Source: Thermoproteota archaeon (GTDB lineage: Archaea > Thermoproteota > Bathyarchaeia > Bathyarchaeales > Bathycorpusculaceae). Taken from it: a stretch of 7,014 nt of DNA. The stretch lies in the NCBI GenBank assembly GCA_012511995.1, contig JAAZFA010000336.1, positions 1-7,014 on the forward strand. Reading direction: 5' to 3'. Position numbers and translations under genes: made by a program. Positions 1 to 6,986 of the stretch are shown here, piece after piece (position 1 is the first letter of the stretch; every line of letters starts with the position of its first letter). Below the pieces are notes generated by a model. It made no database searches, had not been told where the DNA came from, and saw only the letters and a program-made list of their open reading frames with translations.

Positions 1-339
1 GATTTCAAGGAAAAAATACGGGAGCACAGCCAAAGTGAGCAAAAGCCAGTGAGTGCGTTACTGTCACTCCATGTTCTTGAGAAGTTCAAAAGAGAAGGCA
101 TAGACCCAGATAACGTTACTATTAAGCAGTTGTTTTCTGAGGTTTTGGATAAAGAAGGTACGGACTTGTCGCTTATGTCTGCTGCAGAAATGGAGGTTCT
201 GGTAACGTATGGCACTCTTCGTGAATACTTTATCCAAAAGTATCCGCAGTCCATGCAGCCTTTTCCAACTCATCAGCGGGCTTGTATGCCATTCCATCTT
301 TGTGTTTGTGTACAATTTCGGAGGTTATCACTGCCTTAA
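1..339 (+). CDS. 3' part of an unrecognised gene with an abnormal C-terminal tail
   Basis: The frame is open from the first base of the window, so the gene begins upstream; the GTG at 49 is an internal codon. 112 codons are visible, ending in TAA at 337-339. Up to about codon 80 the product is hydrophilic and probably helical (segments such as VSALLSLHVLEKFKREG and SAAEMEVLVTYGTLREYF), with no signal peptide, membrane segment or motif that I recognise. From about codon 81 the composition changes to a Cys/Pro/Phe-rich tail ending FRRLSLP. That tail is antisense to a protein-like minus-strand remnant (230-417), so the original C-terminus was probably lost and replaced by read-through into foreign sequence. 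No function is assigned. Confidence refers to the upstream part being real coding sequence. Confidence 0.55.
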   Translation, partial: DFKEKIREHSQSEQKPVSALLSLHVLEKFKREGIDPDNVTIKQLFSEVLDKEGTDLSLMSAAEMEVLVTYGTLREYFIQKYPQSMQPFPTHQRACMPFHLCVCVQFRRLSLP

Positions 340-417
340 CAACGAGAAATTTATCGTCGTCTTGGATGATTTGCTATTTTCCAAAACAGCGAAGTCTTGA
401 ATAATTTGCCTAATCAA
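230..417 (-). pseudogene. Frameshifted remnant of a viral head-module gene (possibly DUF2213/protease-scaffold-like)
   Basis: On the minus strand a TTG at 417-415, preceded by a GGTGAT-like ribosome site, opens a frame reading IRQIIQDFAVLENSK. A one-base shift near 370-376 leads into IIQDDDKFLVVKAVITSE and then a stretch containing KDGMAYKPADELEKAAWTAD, with a stop at 232-230. Without the shift the second part has no start: its frame follows directly after a TAG at 376-374. The combined ~60 residues look like the N-terminus of a much longer protein. The pattern of V.AVI.SEIV, G.AYKPA.ELE and AAWTA reminds me of archaeal provirus proteins encoded near portal and capsid genes; this is recognition by memory and has not been searched. 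The break near 235-245 also marks the point where the opposite-strand gene loses its normal composition, so it is probably a recombination junction. Confidence 0.5.
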
Positions 418-485
418 AGTATATCACCGTAAATTCTAGATTATTTTTAGCCTTAGTCAAGAAAGTTTGACGAAAAAGCTCTTTA

Positions 486-497
486 ACCAAAATAATA
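486..497 (+). promoter_or_regulatory. Candidate archaeal promoter (TATA-like box) for the Kelch gene
   Basis: The stretch accaaaataata is centred about 25 bases before the ATG at 517, the spacing expected for an archaeal TATA/BRE element driving a leaderless transcript. No Shine-Dalgarno sequence precedes that ATG (the bases just before it are ggtaccc), which fits leaderless translation. A second AT-rich stretch at about 440-450 is an alternative box. Confidence 0.35.
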
Positions 498-516
498 CAG
501 ATTGCATTTGGTACCC

Positions 517-1707
517 ATGAGAAAGAGTTTAGAACTGCTGTTGATTCTATCTTGTCTTGCGACAACATTGCTTATCCCTGATTTTTTTTCTGAAGCCACC
601 ATGGTTGATGGCACATGGTCATCCAAGGAGCCAATGCCAACCGCGAAAACATTTTTAGGCGCCGCTGAAGTAAATGAAAAAATCTATACTATCGGCGGTT
701 TTAGCGACCTCAACAACAATGAAGAATATGACCCAATAACTGATACCTGGACAATCAAAGCAGCAATGCCAACTTCAAGGTTTGGGTTTGCCACAGTAGT
801 CTTTCAAAATAAAATTTACTGTATTGGGGGCTTAACCGGAAGAGGTGCTCCCTTTGCTTCTTCAATTACTGGAGCAATTGAAGTCTATGATCCCGCATCT
901 AATACTTTGGAAATAAAAAAGCCAATGCCTGTCCCGCGGGCACATCTGGAAGCATGTGTTATCAATGATCAAATTTATTTAATTGGTGGCAGAACAGGTG
1001 GGCCAAATTCAGCCGTTTCAACAAATCAAGTTTATGACTCAACTAGCGAGAGTTGGCAAACAAAAAAACCTATGCCTTATCCTGTTGCATCTTTTTCTTC
1101 GACAGTAGTTGGAAACAAGATCTATGTACTGGGAGGTCAAGGTAATTCCAACGACCCGAAGAATTTGGATGTAATCCAAATTTATGATTCCACAACTGAC
1201 TCATGGACTGTTGGAACTCCTATGCCAACAATTGTGTTCAATTCAGCAGCATGCACTATTTCGAATCCACGTGGTTACGAAGAAATTTATCTTATTGGTG
1301 GGCAACTTGGCGCGCTTGGGACAGGCGGCAATCGAACTTGTATGGTTCAAGTTCTGAATCCTGAAAATAAAACTTGGAGTGTTGGTGTTTCTATGTTAAC
1401 TGCCCGTGATGGATTGGCAGTGGCAGTTGTAAACAGCACAATATATGCTATGGGTGGGGCAGGTGGTAACATCCTATTATCGGGGGAAGGGTATACGAAA
1501 AACGAAGCGTATACACCAAGTAACGCTCAGCCACCTACTTTATCGCCTTCCCAAACACTATTACCCGCTGGGGAATCTTTTCTAATTACAGCAATAGCGG
1601 CAATTTCTACTGTAGCTGTAGTTGCAGTTTGTTTTGGTTTGTTGATTTACTTTAAGAAACGCAAAGCAAGGGCTGAGAATTTTGATTCTTCTTCCCATGA
1701 AAGCTAA
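517..1707 (+). CDS. Secreted, membrane-anchored Kelch-repeat beta-propeller protein
   Basis: The product has 396 residues from ATG 517; an in-frame TTG at 502 would add five residues ahead of the signal sequence and is less likely. Residues 1-28 form a signal peptide (MRKS, then LELLLILSCLATTLLI). Six Kelch repeats follow, each with a W/L...MP segment, a turn and an IY.(I/L/M)GG strand: IYTIGG ~57, IYCIGG ~100, IYLIGG ~153, IYVLGG ~202, IYLIGG ~257 and IYAMGG ~309. Six repeats suit a complete six-bladed propeller. A Pro/Ser/Thr linker (~338-353) leads to a transmembrane helix (~355-379) and a basic tail, KKRKAR. The propeller should therefore face outside the cell, with a short cytoplasmic end. 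The family binds proteins or glycans; the ligand cannot be read from sequence. Adhesion or surface sensing is inference. The gene is a single transcription unit, convergent with the minus-strand remnant at 1652-1975, and overlaps it by 56 bases. Confidence 0.9.
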   Translation: MRKSLELLLILSCLATTLLIPDFFSEATMVDGTWSSKEPMPTAKTFLGAAEVNEKIYTIGGFSDLNNNEEYDPITDTWTIKAAMPTSRFGFATVVFQNKIYCIGGLTGRGAPFASSITGAIEVYDPASNTLEIKKPMPVPRAHLEACVINDQIYLIGGRTGGPNSAVSTNQVYDSTSESWQTKKPMPYPVASFSSTVVGNKIYVLGGQGNSNDPKNLDVIQIYDSTTDSWTVGTPMPTIVFNSAACTISNPRGYEEIYLIGGQLGALGTGGNRTCMVQVLNPENKTWSVGVSMLTARDGLAVAVVNSTIYAMGGAGGNILLSGEGYTKNEAYTPSNAQPPTLSPSQTLLPAGESFLITAIAAISTVAVVAVCFGLLIYFKKRKARAENFDSSSHES

Positions 1708-1975
1708 ACATCCACAGATGGGGACAAAACGGGTGTGCGGGAAATTCGGGCATGAACATGCCTTGCCGATAGATGCGTCCATAGTATCGAGTGCAATATT
1801 CGCATTTTGGTTGAGGATCTGACATTTTGAAATATTGAACACCATACGCGGGCGCTAAAACTTGGAGTGCATTGTTGTAGGATCCCGTGTTGATAGAACC
1901 ACTAAGCATTCCAAGACGCATAGATATGCCTTCATTGCTTCCCCAGAAAGCTTCTGAGTCATTTTGCTGGGGCAT
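1652..1975 (-). pseudogene. MuF-like phage head morphogenesis domain, C-terminal fragment
   Basis: From ATG 1975 the frame encodes 107 residues. The informative part is NTGSYNNALQVLAPAYGVQYFKM, interrupted here only for length, then DPQPKCEYC, YYGRIY and PAHPFCPHLW. A D....C..C....G+.Y.......P..HP.C.H pattern is the usual C-terminal signature of MuF/SPP1 gp7-type minor head proteins, which sit next to the portal in tailed-virus head modules; the Cys/His cluster may bind metal. Family members are usually several hundred residues, so most of the N-terminal domain is missing. After HLWMF the frame runs into the antisense of the Kelch C-terminus (below 1708), and the last ~15 residues are therefore probably not native. 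The ATG overlaps the stop of the fragment at 1959-2252, as in compact viral operons. An earlier ATG at 2002 is possible. Classed as a pseudogene because of the truncation and the replaced end. Confidence 0.6.
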
Positions 1976-2252
1976 TGAGCGCATCATCCATGATCTTGAC
2001 AAACTGCTCTATGTACAATTTCCGTTGAGCTTCAAGCTGTAGCTGCATTTCAGGAGGCAAAACCAGAAGTGAAGGCTGATTGGTACGTTTCTGAAGCCAA
2101 TTAAGCGCATCCGATTCACGAGTGCGACTGTAATTAGCAATTAAATGCTCGGCTTCATGAATTGCAGCAGCCCTCGTTAACGCGCCAATTTTAGCGGCGT
2201 CGATAAGCTTCTGCATTGAAGTAACAAACTCTGGATTGTGGTGTTTTAGCTC
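1959..2252 (-). pseudogene. Headless fragment of a viral structural gene, possibly portal C-terminus
   Basis: The frame is open from just after a TAA at 2255-2253 to a TGA at 1961-1959, giving 97 codons. The first Met (2216) has no ribosome site, and the codons before it (LKHHNPEFVTS) read as continuous protein, so this is the tail of a longer gene whose 5' part is gone. It is highly charged and helical: segments DAAKIGALTRAAAIHEAEHL and LPPEMQLQLEAQRKLYIEQF suggest amphipathic helices, with no membrane segment. In tailed viruses the gene directly before the MuF-type head protein is normally the portal, so a portal C-terminus is the best inference; I do not recognise a diagnostic portal motif. 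The break near 2253 lies just beyond the end of the restriction cluster. Confidence 0.5.
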
Positions 2253-2255
2253 TTA

Positions 2256-2271
2256 ACGACGTGTTTGTCGT
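2256..2271 (-). terminator. Small hairpin between the restriction cluster and the provirus remnant
   Basis: ACGAC (2256-2260) and GTCGT (2267-2271) can pair with a 6-base loop. It lies 7 bases after the stop of the 285-residue gene at 2279. The stem is only 5 bp and no clear T-run follows it on the minus strand, so a role in ending the restriction transcript is possible but weak. Confidence 0.2.
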
Positions 2272-2278
2272 GATTAAT

Positions 2279-3136
2279 TTATTTTAGTTTAACAAGTTTC
2301 TGAGTTAGTATTTGTCTTGCTTCTGGATTTTTTAACCATGAATTGCTGTACTCTCGTCGTTCCTCTGCTGAAATCTTTTCTCGACCCCTTAAATCGTTTA
2401 GCAAATTATTGAAGTCACGAAATTGGTGTTTTTGCTCCAACTCGATTTTTTCTTCGACTTTTTTCTTTTGCATAGGGACTGTGGGCATTTTTGGCGGTGG
2501 GTAGGTTTGGTAGAGGAACCAGCCGAAATATGTATTTTCCCAGGGTTTAGTAATTTGGGAACTTTGTTTAGCTTCTATGAGTTTTTCGTTTAAGAACTCG
2601 TATTTTTCTCCTAAACTCATGTTGTTGTATCTTGGGGGAAAACATTTTTCTTCACTTATGGTTTGCAGGAAGTATTCTATGTGTTCTGTTTTGAAGATTG
2701 GGGTTAACTGTTTAGTTTCATAGTTGAAGCAGAAAATAATTTTCTTTGCAATGTGGCTGTCTCCCCCTAACTTTTTAATCTCACGCCAGGGCGCGTCCAC
2801 TTTTTCTGCTATTGACTTTTTTTTGTCTACGCTTATGTAGAGTAGTTTTTTGAATTCATCAAGTTGGGCTTTGATGTTTTTGTAGACTTGGGAGCCGTAA
2901 ATGGCGAGGTGTCCGATTTCTTTTAGTCTATGTTCGATGTAGCAAAAGAAGTCGCCCATCTCGTTTGTGTTGGTGAAGATGTCATCTGCAGTTAGTTTAT
3001 CTATCTGAGTTGGGTCTTCGGTGAAGGGATACTTTTTTCTGAACTCTTGGAGTCTTCCGAGTGACTCTTCAACTAACCGTTTAATGGTGCCTGTTGAATC
3101 AAAGGTTTTAGCTTTATCTATAACGTCTGCTTTCAT
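2279..3136 (-). CDS. Conserved-looking protein of unknown function coupled to hsdR
   Basis: The 285-residue product starts at an ATG that overlaps the hsdR stop in the four-base ATGA arrangement, so the two are translationally coupled and the start is well fixed. I do not recognise a named family. It is soluble, Lys-rich and mostly helical in its first half ([20 protein letters not shown], then [20 protein letters not shown]). A central block contains [19 protein letters not shown], a hydrophobic strand IIFCFNYET and [12 protein letters not shown]; the alternating strand-helix pattern could be a compact domain. A Pro-rich hinge ([10 protein letters not shown], ~212-222) leads to a charged C-terminal segment resembling a coiled coil ([14 protein letters not shown]). 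It has no helicase motif, no NPPY methylase motif, and no obvious paired target recognition domains as in HsdS. Its place after hsdR suggests an accessory subunit or regulator of the restriction enzyme. That role is inferred from position only. Confidence 0.85.
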   Translation of the reverse strand: MKADVIDKAKTFDSTGTIKRLVEESLGRLQEFRKKYPFTEDPTQIDKLTADDIFTNTNEMGDFFCYIEHRLKEIGHLAIYGSQVYKNIKAQLDEFKKLLYISVDKKKSIAEKVDAPWREIKKLGGDSHIAKKIIFCFNYETKQLTPIFKTEHIEYFLQTISEEKCFPPRYNNMSLGEKYEFLNEKLIEAKQSSQITKPWENTYFGWFLYQTYPPPKMPTVPMQKKKVEEKIELEQKHQFRDFNNLLNDLRGREKISAEERREYSNSWLKNPEARQILTQKLVKLK

Positions 3137-6100
3137 TGTTTTGTTCCTCTATTAGGCTTAGTTGTTTCTGCCCAGTCTTTGCATAGCAGTTTTGCCTGCT
3201 CTAATACTGTTAAAGTGGCGATTTCTTGCTTATCAGGTGGATACCCGTATTTTTTGAGTAACCGCTTAACCAGCACTCGGAGTTTAGCTTGCACTGCGTC
3301 TCTCATTGTCCAATCAATGCTAATGTTGTTCCTAACTGTATTGACAAGTTCTGTTGCCATCTTGCGCAAAGTCTTATCACCCAAAACTTGTTTGGCACTC
3401 TCGTTATCGGCTAAGGCATCGTAGAAGGCGACTTCTTCTTCTGAGAGGTTAAGCTGGGTTCCCCGTTTTTGTTCTTCCTGCATCTTCTTTGCGAGTTCGA
3501 TGAGTTGTTGCACGATTTCTGCTGCTTCTATGCTCCTGTTAGTGTAAGCCTTAATTGATCTGTCAAGGAGTTCCTCGAAACTGCGGGCTTGGATGAGGTT
3601 TTTCTTGCGTCTAATGCGTATTTCATCCATTAACAGTTTTTTTAGGGCTTCAAAAGCCAAGTTTTTCTGCGGCATTACTTTAACGAAACTTAGGAAGTCG
3701 TCTGAGAGGATTGAGATGTTTGGTTTTTTGAGTCCTGCGGCTGCAAAAATGTCGATTACTCGGTCAGAGATGACGGCTTTAGAGATTATCTGTTTAATCG
3801 CTAAGTCTAGGTCTTCGGGTTTGCGTTTTTGTCCGTCTTCCCCTGTTTTAACTATGGCTGCTCTGATGGCTTGGAAAAATCCTACGTCGTCGCGGATGGC
3901 TATGGCGTCTGGGTGTGGCACGGCAAGGGCAAACGCTTTAATTAAAAGTCCTGACTGTTCTAAGTACCGCTCTTTTCCCTTTTCCTGCGCTAATACGTGT
4001 TCCATGGCTTCAATCATGATGGGCATTTTGCGTTCTTTGGGTGCTTCAAAGAAGGATTTATAGTCAAACCCTGTGTAGAATGCTTTGACAATTTCGTATT
4101 TTTCTTGCATTTTTTCTGCTGCGACGTTTTGGGGTATGCCTGTTTGTTTTTGGTCGCTTAGAGTGTACTCGGATAAGGCTTTCTTTAGTTCCTCGCCTAC
4201 GCCGATGTAGTCAACGATTAAGCCGCCGTCTTTGCCCCTGAAAACCCGGTTCACTCGGGCGATGGCTTGCATTAGAGTGTGTCCTTTCATGGGTTTGTCA
4301 AGGTACATGGTGTTTAGGCTTGGTGCGTCAAAGCCTGTTAGCCACATGTCGCGGACAATGGCAATTTTGAAGGGGTCGGATGGGTCTTTGAAGCGTTCAC
4401 CCATGGCTCGGCGGCGTTCTTTGTTTCGTATGTGTTCTTGCCACTTTGCCCCGTCAGCGGCGCTGCCTGTAATTATAACTTTTAGGGTTCCTTTGTTGTC
4501 GTTTGGGTTGCACCATTCTGGGCGAAGTTTTTGGATTTCTTTGTACAACTCGATGCAGATGCGCCGGCTCATGCACACGATTAAGGCTTTTCCGTTTGGG
4601 ATAACGGCGTCTCGTGCTTCCCAGTGTTCGATGATGTCTATGGCGACTCTTTTAATTCGTTCACGGCTGCCGACGACTTTTTCCATTCGGGACCATTTGC
4701 TTTTGAGGTATTCTTTGCCCTCGACTTCTTCGCTTTCTGTGGCTGCTTCGAATTCGGGGTCGATGTTTGGGCGTTCTTCGGGTTTTAGCTCTACTTTGAC
4801 TAGGCGGCTTTCGTAGAGTATGGTTACGGTTGTGCCGTCTTCAACGGATTGGGTGACGTCGTAGGTGTGGATGGGGTTGCCAAACACGGCTGGTGTGCTG
4901 CGGTCTGCTTTTTCTATGGGTGTTCCTGTGAAGCCGATAAACGTGGCGTTTGGCAGTGCGTCTCGCATGTATTTGGCGTATCCGTATTTTAGGGCGTCTT
5001 TGTCTAGGTTTTTGGGGATTTTTAAGCCAAACCCGTATTGGCTGCGGTGTGCTTCGTCAGCTATGACTACGATGTTTTTGCGTTCGGATAGAAGGGGGTA
5101 TTTTGTGCCTTCTTCTGGGAAGAATTTTTGTATGGTGGTGAATATTATGCCGCCTGAGCTGACTTTTAGGAGGTCCTGTAGTTTTTCTCGGTTGTCGGCT
5201 TGTTTGGGTTCTTGGCGTAGTAGTTCTTGGCATCTGCTAAAGGTGGCGAAAAGTTGGTCGTCTAAATCGTTTCGGTCTGTTAGGACAACTACTGTTGGGT
5301 TCTCCAGCGCTGGTTCTAAGACCATTTTGCCTGTGTAGAAAACCATGGTTAAGCTTTTGCCGCTTCCTTGTGTATGCCAAATTATGCCTGCTTTATGGTC
5401 TTTTTGTGTTGCTTTAAGTGTTGATGTGATGGCTTGGTTAACTGCGTTGTATTGTTGGTATGCTGCTATTTTTTTGCTAATTTTTATCGTGCTGTCTTTT
5501 TTGTCTTTGTCTGCTTCATAAACTATGAAGTGGTGAATTAAATCCAGTAGTGTCTGTTTGTTTAGCATGCCTTTGATTAGTACGTCTATTTCTGGAGTGT
5601 TTGTTGGGGCTTTTTGGTTTTGGATGGTTTTCCAGGGGGTGAAGCGTTCTTTGTTTGAGGTGATTGTGCCGGCTTTTGCCAAGAATCCGTCGCTTATGAT
5701 CATGATTTCGTTGTATCGGCATACTGAGGGAATCAAGTGTTTGTAGGTGTCGAGTTGGTTGTAGGCTGCCCAAACTGTTGCGTTTTCGTCAGCAGGATTT
5801 TTTAGTTCAAGTAGTACCAGTGGCAACCCGTTAATGAATAGGATGATGTCGGGGCGTCGGTTGTTCCGTTCCTCAATGACTGTAAACTGGTTAATTGCTA
5901 AAAACTCGTTGTTAGTCATGTTTTTGAAGTCAAAAAGCCAAACTAATTCATCCTTGATGTTGCCGTCTGCTCGTTTATATTGGACGCTTATGCCTCGGGT
6001 TATTAAACGGTGAAAATATCGGTTGTTCTCAACTAAGTCTTGGCTTTCAGACCGCAAAACCTTCTTGATGGCTTCCTCAATAGCTGTGTCAGGAACAGAA

Positions 6101-6279
6101 GGGTTAATTCTTCTAAGCGCCTCTCGTAGTCTGCCGACGAGCACGACTTCTTGATATTTGCGTTCTGGGGCTATGCCGCCTTCGGAAATGTCGGGTCCAT
6201 AAATCACGCTGTAGCCAAGCGTTTTGAACATGTCAAGGCACATAGCTTCGACTTGAGCTTCAGACATTGCCCTATACAT
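3133..6279 (-). CDS. hsdR: Type I restriction enzyme motor/nuclease subunit HsdR
   Basis: At 1048 residues this is full length for HsdR, the subunit that translocates DNA by ATP hydrolysis and cuts unmethylated DNA when joined to HsdM and HsdS. The N-terminal PD-(D/E)XK nuclease is intact: RRPDI with Asp144, then LELK with Glu158 and Lys160, followed by the HsdR-typical QxxxY (Gln175-Tyr179). The superfamily 2 motor follows: Walker A TQGSGKS (~303-309), [11 protein letters not shown] (~333-343), DEAH (408-411), FTGTP (~450-454), TGFDAPS (~648-654) and QAIARVNR (~671-678). A helical C-terminal region (~720-1040) is where HsdR docks to the methylase core. The start at 6279 has an AGGAGG site 11 bases upstream; ATG 6267 (residue 5) is an alternative. 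The gene overlaps the acetyltransferase end by 8 bases and the next gene by 4. No frameshift or lost catalytic residue is seen, so it should be active if partners exist. Neither HsdM nor HsdS is in this window. Confidence 0.97.
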   Translation of the reverse strand: MYRAMSEAQVEAMCLDMFKTLGYSVIYGPDISEGGIAPERKYQEVVLVGRLREALRRINPSVPDTAIEEAIKKVLRSESQDLVENNRYFHRLITRGISVQYKRADGNIKDELVWLFDFKNMTNNEFLAINQFTVIEERNNRRPDIILFINGLPLVLLELKNPADENATVWAAYNQLDTYKHLIPSVCRYNEIMIISDGFLAKAGTITSNKERFTPWKTIQNQKAPTNTPEIDVLIKGMLNKQTLLDLIHHFIVYEADKDKKDSTIKISKKIAAYQQYNAVNQAITSTLKATQKDHKAGIIWHTQGSGKSLTMVFYTGKMVLEPALENPTVVVLTDRNDLDDQLFATFSRCQELLRQEPKQADNREKLQDLLKVSSGGIIFTTIQKFFPEEGTKYPLLSERKNIVVIADEAHRSQYGFGLKIPKNLDKDALKYGYAKYMRDALPNATFIGFTGTPIEKADRSTPAVFGNPIHTYDVTQSVEDGTTVTILYESRLVKVELKPEERPNIDPEFEAATESEEVEGKEYLKSKWSRMEKVVGSRERIKRVAIDIIEHWEARDAVIPNGKALIVCMSRRICIELYKEIQKLRPEWCNPNDNKGTLKVIITGSAADGAKWQEHIRNKERRRAMGERFKDPSDPFKIAIVRDMWLTGFDAPSLNTMYLDKPMKGHTLMQAIARVNRVFRGKDGGLIVDYIGVGEELKKALSEYTLSDQKQTGIPQNVAAEKMQEKYEIVKAFYTGFDYKSFFEAPKERKMPIMIEAMEHVLAQEKGKERYLEQSGLLIKAFALAVPHPDAIAIRDDVGFFQAIRAAIVKTGEDGQKRKPEDLDLAIKQIISKAVISDRVIDIFAAAGLKKPNISILSDDFLSFVKVMPQKNLAFEALKKLLMDEIRIRRKKNLIQARSFEELLDRSIKAYTNRSIEAAEIVQQLIELAKKMQEEQKRGTQLNLSEEEVAFYDALADNESAKQVLGDKTLRKMATELVNTVRNNISIDWTMRDAVQAKLRVLVKRLLKKYGYPPDKQEIATLTVLEQAKLLCKDWAETTKPNRGTKQ

Positions 6280-6823
6280 CTGTGGGTTGTCCTCCTGGTG
6301 TTGGTTGTCTTTTTGTTATGTCAAGAAACATTAGTTTTTGTTTTTCTTTTTCTTGTTTGGGAGCTAAAGTGAATCCATATTTGCTGTAGAATTTGACGGC
6401 TGATTCTAAGGCGTCTACAACTAGAAACCTGCAGCCAACTCGTTGGGACAACCGTATAGCTCTGTCGAAACAGAAATCGCAAATGTAAGTACCTACGCCT
6501 TCGCCTTGCTGTCCATTACACACGCCTAGTTGCCCAATCAAGAGAGCCGGGTAACTGTTAACGTGTTGGGTGAGTCTGTCATGGGCGGCTATTTTGTGCT
6601 TGTTAATGTGCCCCATGCATAAAGTTGCAAACCCCACCAAGTCTGCTCCCTGATGGAACAGGTAGGTAATTCCAAGACGTTGCTGTTGAAAAGAGAAAGC
6701 TTGTTTTTGGATGAATTCATCTATTTCTTTTTTGCCGCAACTAAAATTGCTAGTATCATCGCTATTATCTAAAATTTTAGGAAACGATAAGTCGTTAGGG
6801 TTATGTGAGGGCTTAGCTGGCAT
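6272..6823 (-). CDS. GNAT acetyltransferase resembling TacT-type toxins
   Basis: The product has 183 residues and the GNAT fold in the arrangement of TacT/AtaT toxins, which acetylate the amino acid on charged tRNA and stop translation. Visible marks: [16 protein letters not shown] (~27-42), the F.CG..E.D.F.+..A block found near the start of these toxins; [20 protein letters not shown] (92-111), with the acetyl-CoA loop Q-x-x-G-x-G at 106-111; FLVVDALE (~133-140); and VKFYSKYGF, where Tyr146 matches the catalytic tyrosine. The last ~12 residues ([10 protein letters not shown]) are a low-complexity tail over the hsdR ribosome site. The ORF at 6835-6972 ends 11 bases before it and is a candidate antitoxin. 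No strong ribosome site precedes ATG 6823, so it may depend on translation of that ORF. Acetylation of another target, such as a protein of the restriction system, is an alternative. Confidence 0.85.
   Translation of the reverse strand: MPAKPSHNPNDLSFPKILDNSDDTSNFSCGKKEIDEFIQKQAFSFQQQRLGITYLFHQGADLVGFATLCMGHINKHKIAAHDRLTQHVNSYPALLIGQLGVCNGQQGEGVGTYICDFCFDRAIRLSQRVGCRFLVVDALESAVKFYSKYGFTLAPKQEKEKQKLMFLDITKRQPTPGGQPTDV
6291..6296 (-). promoter_or_regulatory. Strong ribosome binding site of hsdR inside the acetyltransferase gene
   Basis: The minus strand reads AGGAGG here, 11 bases before ATG 6279. It lies in the last codons of the upstream acetyltransferase (GGQPTDV). It supports the 6279 start and suggests hsdR is translated efficiently even though it overlaps the preceding gene. 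Confidence 0.6.
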
Positions 6824-6834
6824 GAATTACTTAA

Positions 6835-6972
6835 TTAAAGTGGACAATTCTTAAAAGTTTCCGTTGCTCGCCTGTAGCGTGCCTCGTCAGCTGTTGTTGG
6901 CTTGCGCTTGATTTCCTTCTCTACAGCTTCCCACTGTTCTGAATCAAGCACAGGAATTGGTTTGGGCAACAT
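6835..6972 (-). CDS. 45-residue protein, candidate antitoxin of the GNAT gene
   Basis: From ATG 6972 the frame encodes 45 residues: a short LPKPIPVLDSEQWEAV start, a Lys/Glu helix EKEIKRKPTT, then a second charged helix ADEARYRRATETFKNCPL. A good ribosome site (AAAGGTGA, 6986-6979) sits 6 bases ahead, and the stop is 11 bases before the acetyltransferase. TacT-like toxins are normally paired with an upstream antitoxin of about 80-95 residues with a ribbon-helix-helix DNA-binding domain (DUF1778). This product is half that length and I see no ribbon-helix-helix pattern, but a charged helix that wraps the toxin would suit a minimal neutraliser. It is too small for firm family assignment; its reality rests on the ribosome site, tight spacing and balanced composition. 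Confidence 0.6.
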   Translation of the reverse strand: MLPKPIPVLDSEQWEAVEKEIKRKPTTADEARYRRATETFKNCPL

Positions 6973-6978
6973 CTACAT

Positions 6979-6986
6979 TCACCTTT
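6979..6986 (-). promoter_or_regulatory. Shine-Dalgarno site of the 45-residue ORF, with AT-rich element upstream
   Basis: AAAGGTGA on the minus strand lies 6 bases before ATG 6972 and fixes that start. Further upstream, 7006-6997 reads TAAAATAATA, a possible TATA-like box. That box is so close that its transcript would start within or after the ribosome site, so it may not be a promoter, and the ORF may instead be transcribed from beyond the window. Confidence 0.5.

Noticed and set aside
64..315. Minus-strand frame of 83 codons opposite the first gene
   Set aside because: It runs out of frame with the more convincing remnant at 230-417 and is antisense to the first gene; composition is not protein-like.
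410..510. Minus-strand open frame ending in ...TKAKNNLEFTVIYFD that overlaps the TTG at 417
   Set aside because: It could be the tail of the viral gene before the remnant, but it runs back into the antisense of the Kelch signal peptide and its length is not enough to separate it from chance.
502..516. Earlier TTG start for the Kelch gene
   Set aside because: It would place HLVP ahead of an otherwise typical signal peptide and has no ribosome site; ATG 517 fits the signal sequence and the promoter spacing better.
418..1720. Insertion-sequence-like terminal repeats around the Kelch gene
   Set aside because: I compared the flanks at about 418-516 and 1708-1730 by eye and saw no inverted or direct repeat and no transposase, so insertion by a transposon is not supported.
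1582..1845. Minus-strand frame of 87 codons over the Kelch C-terminus
   Set aside because: It is in a different frame from the MuF-like sequence in the same place, is Cys/Asn-rich without motifs, and is antisense to the Kelch membrane segment.
3593..5338. Three long plus-strand open frames (3593-4063, 4232-4816, 4865-5338) opposite hsdR
   Set aside because: They lie wholly antisense to the intact motor domain of HsdR, have Ser/Arg/Met-biased composition with no motif, and follow from the codon pattern of hsdR.
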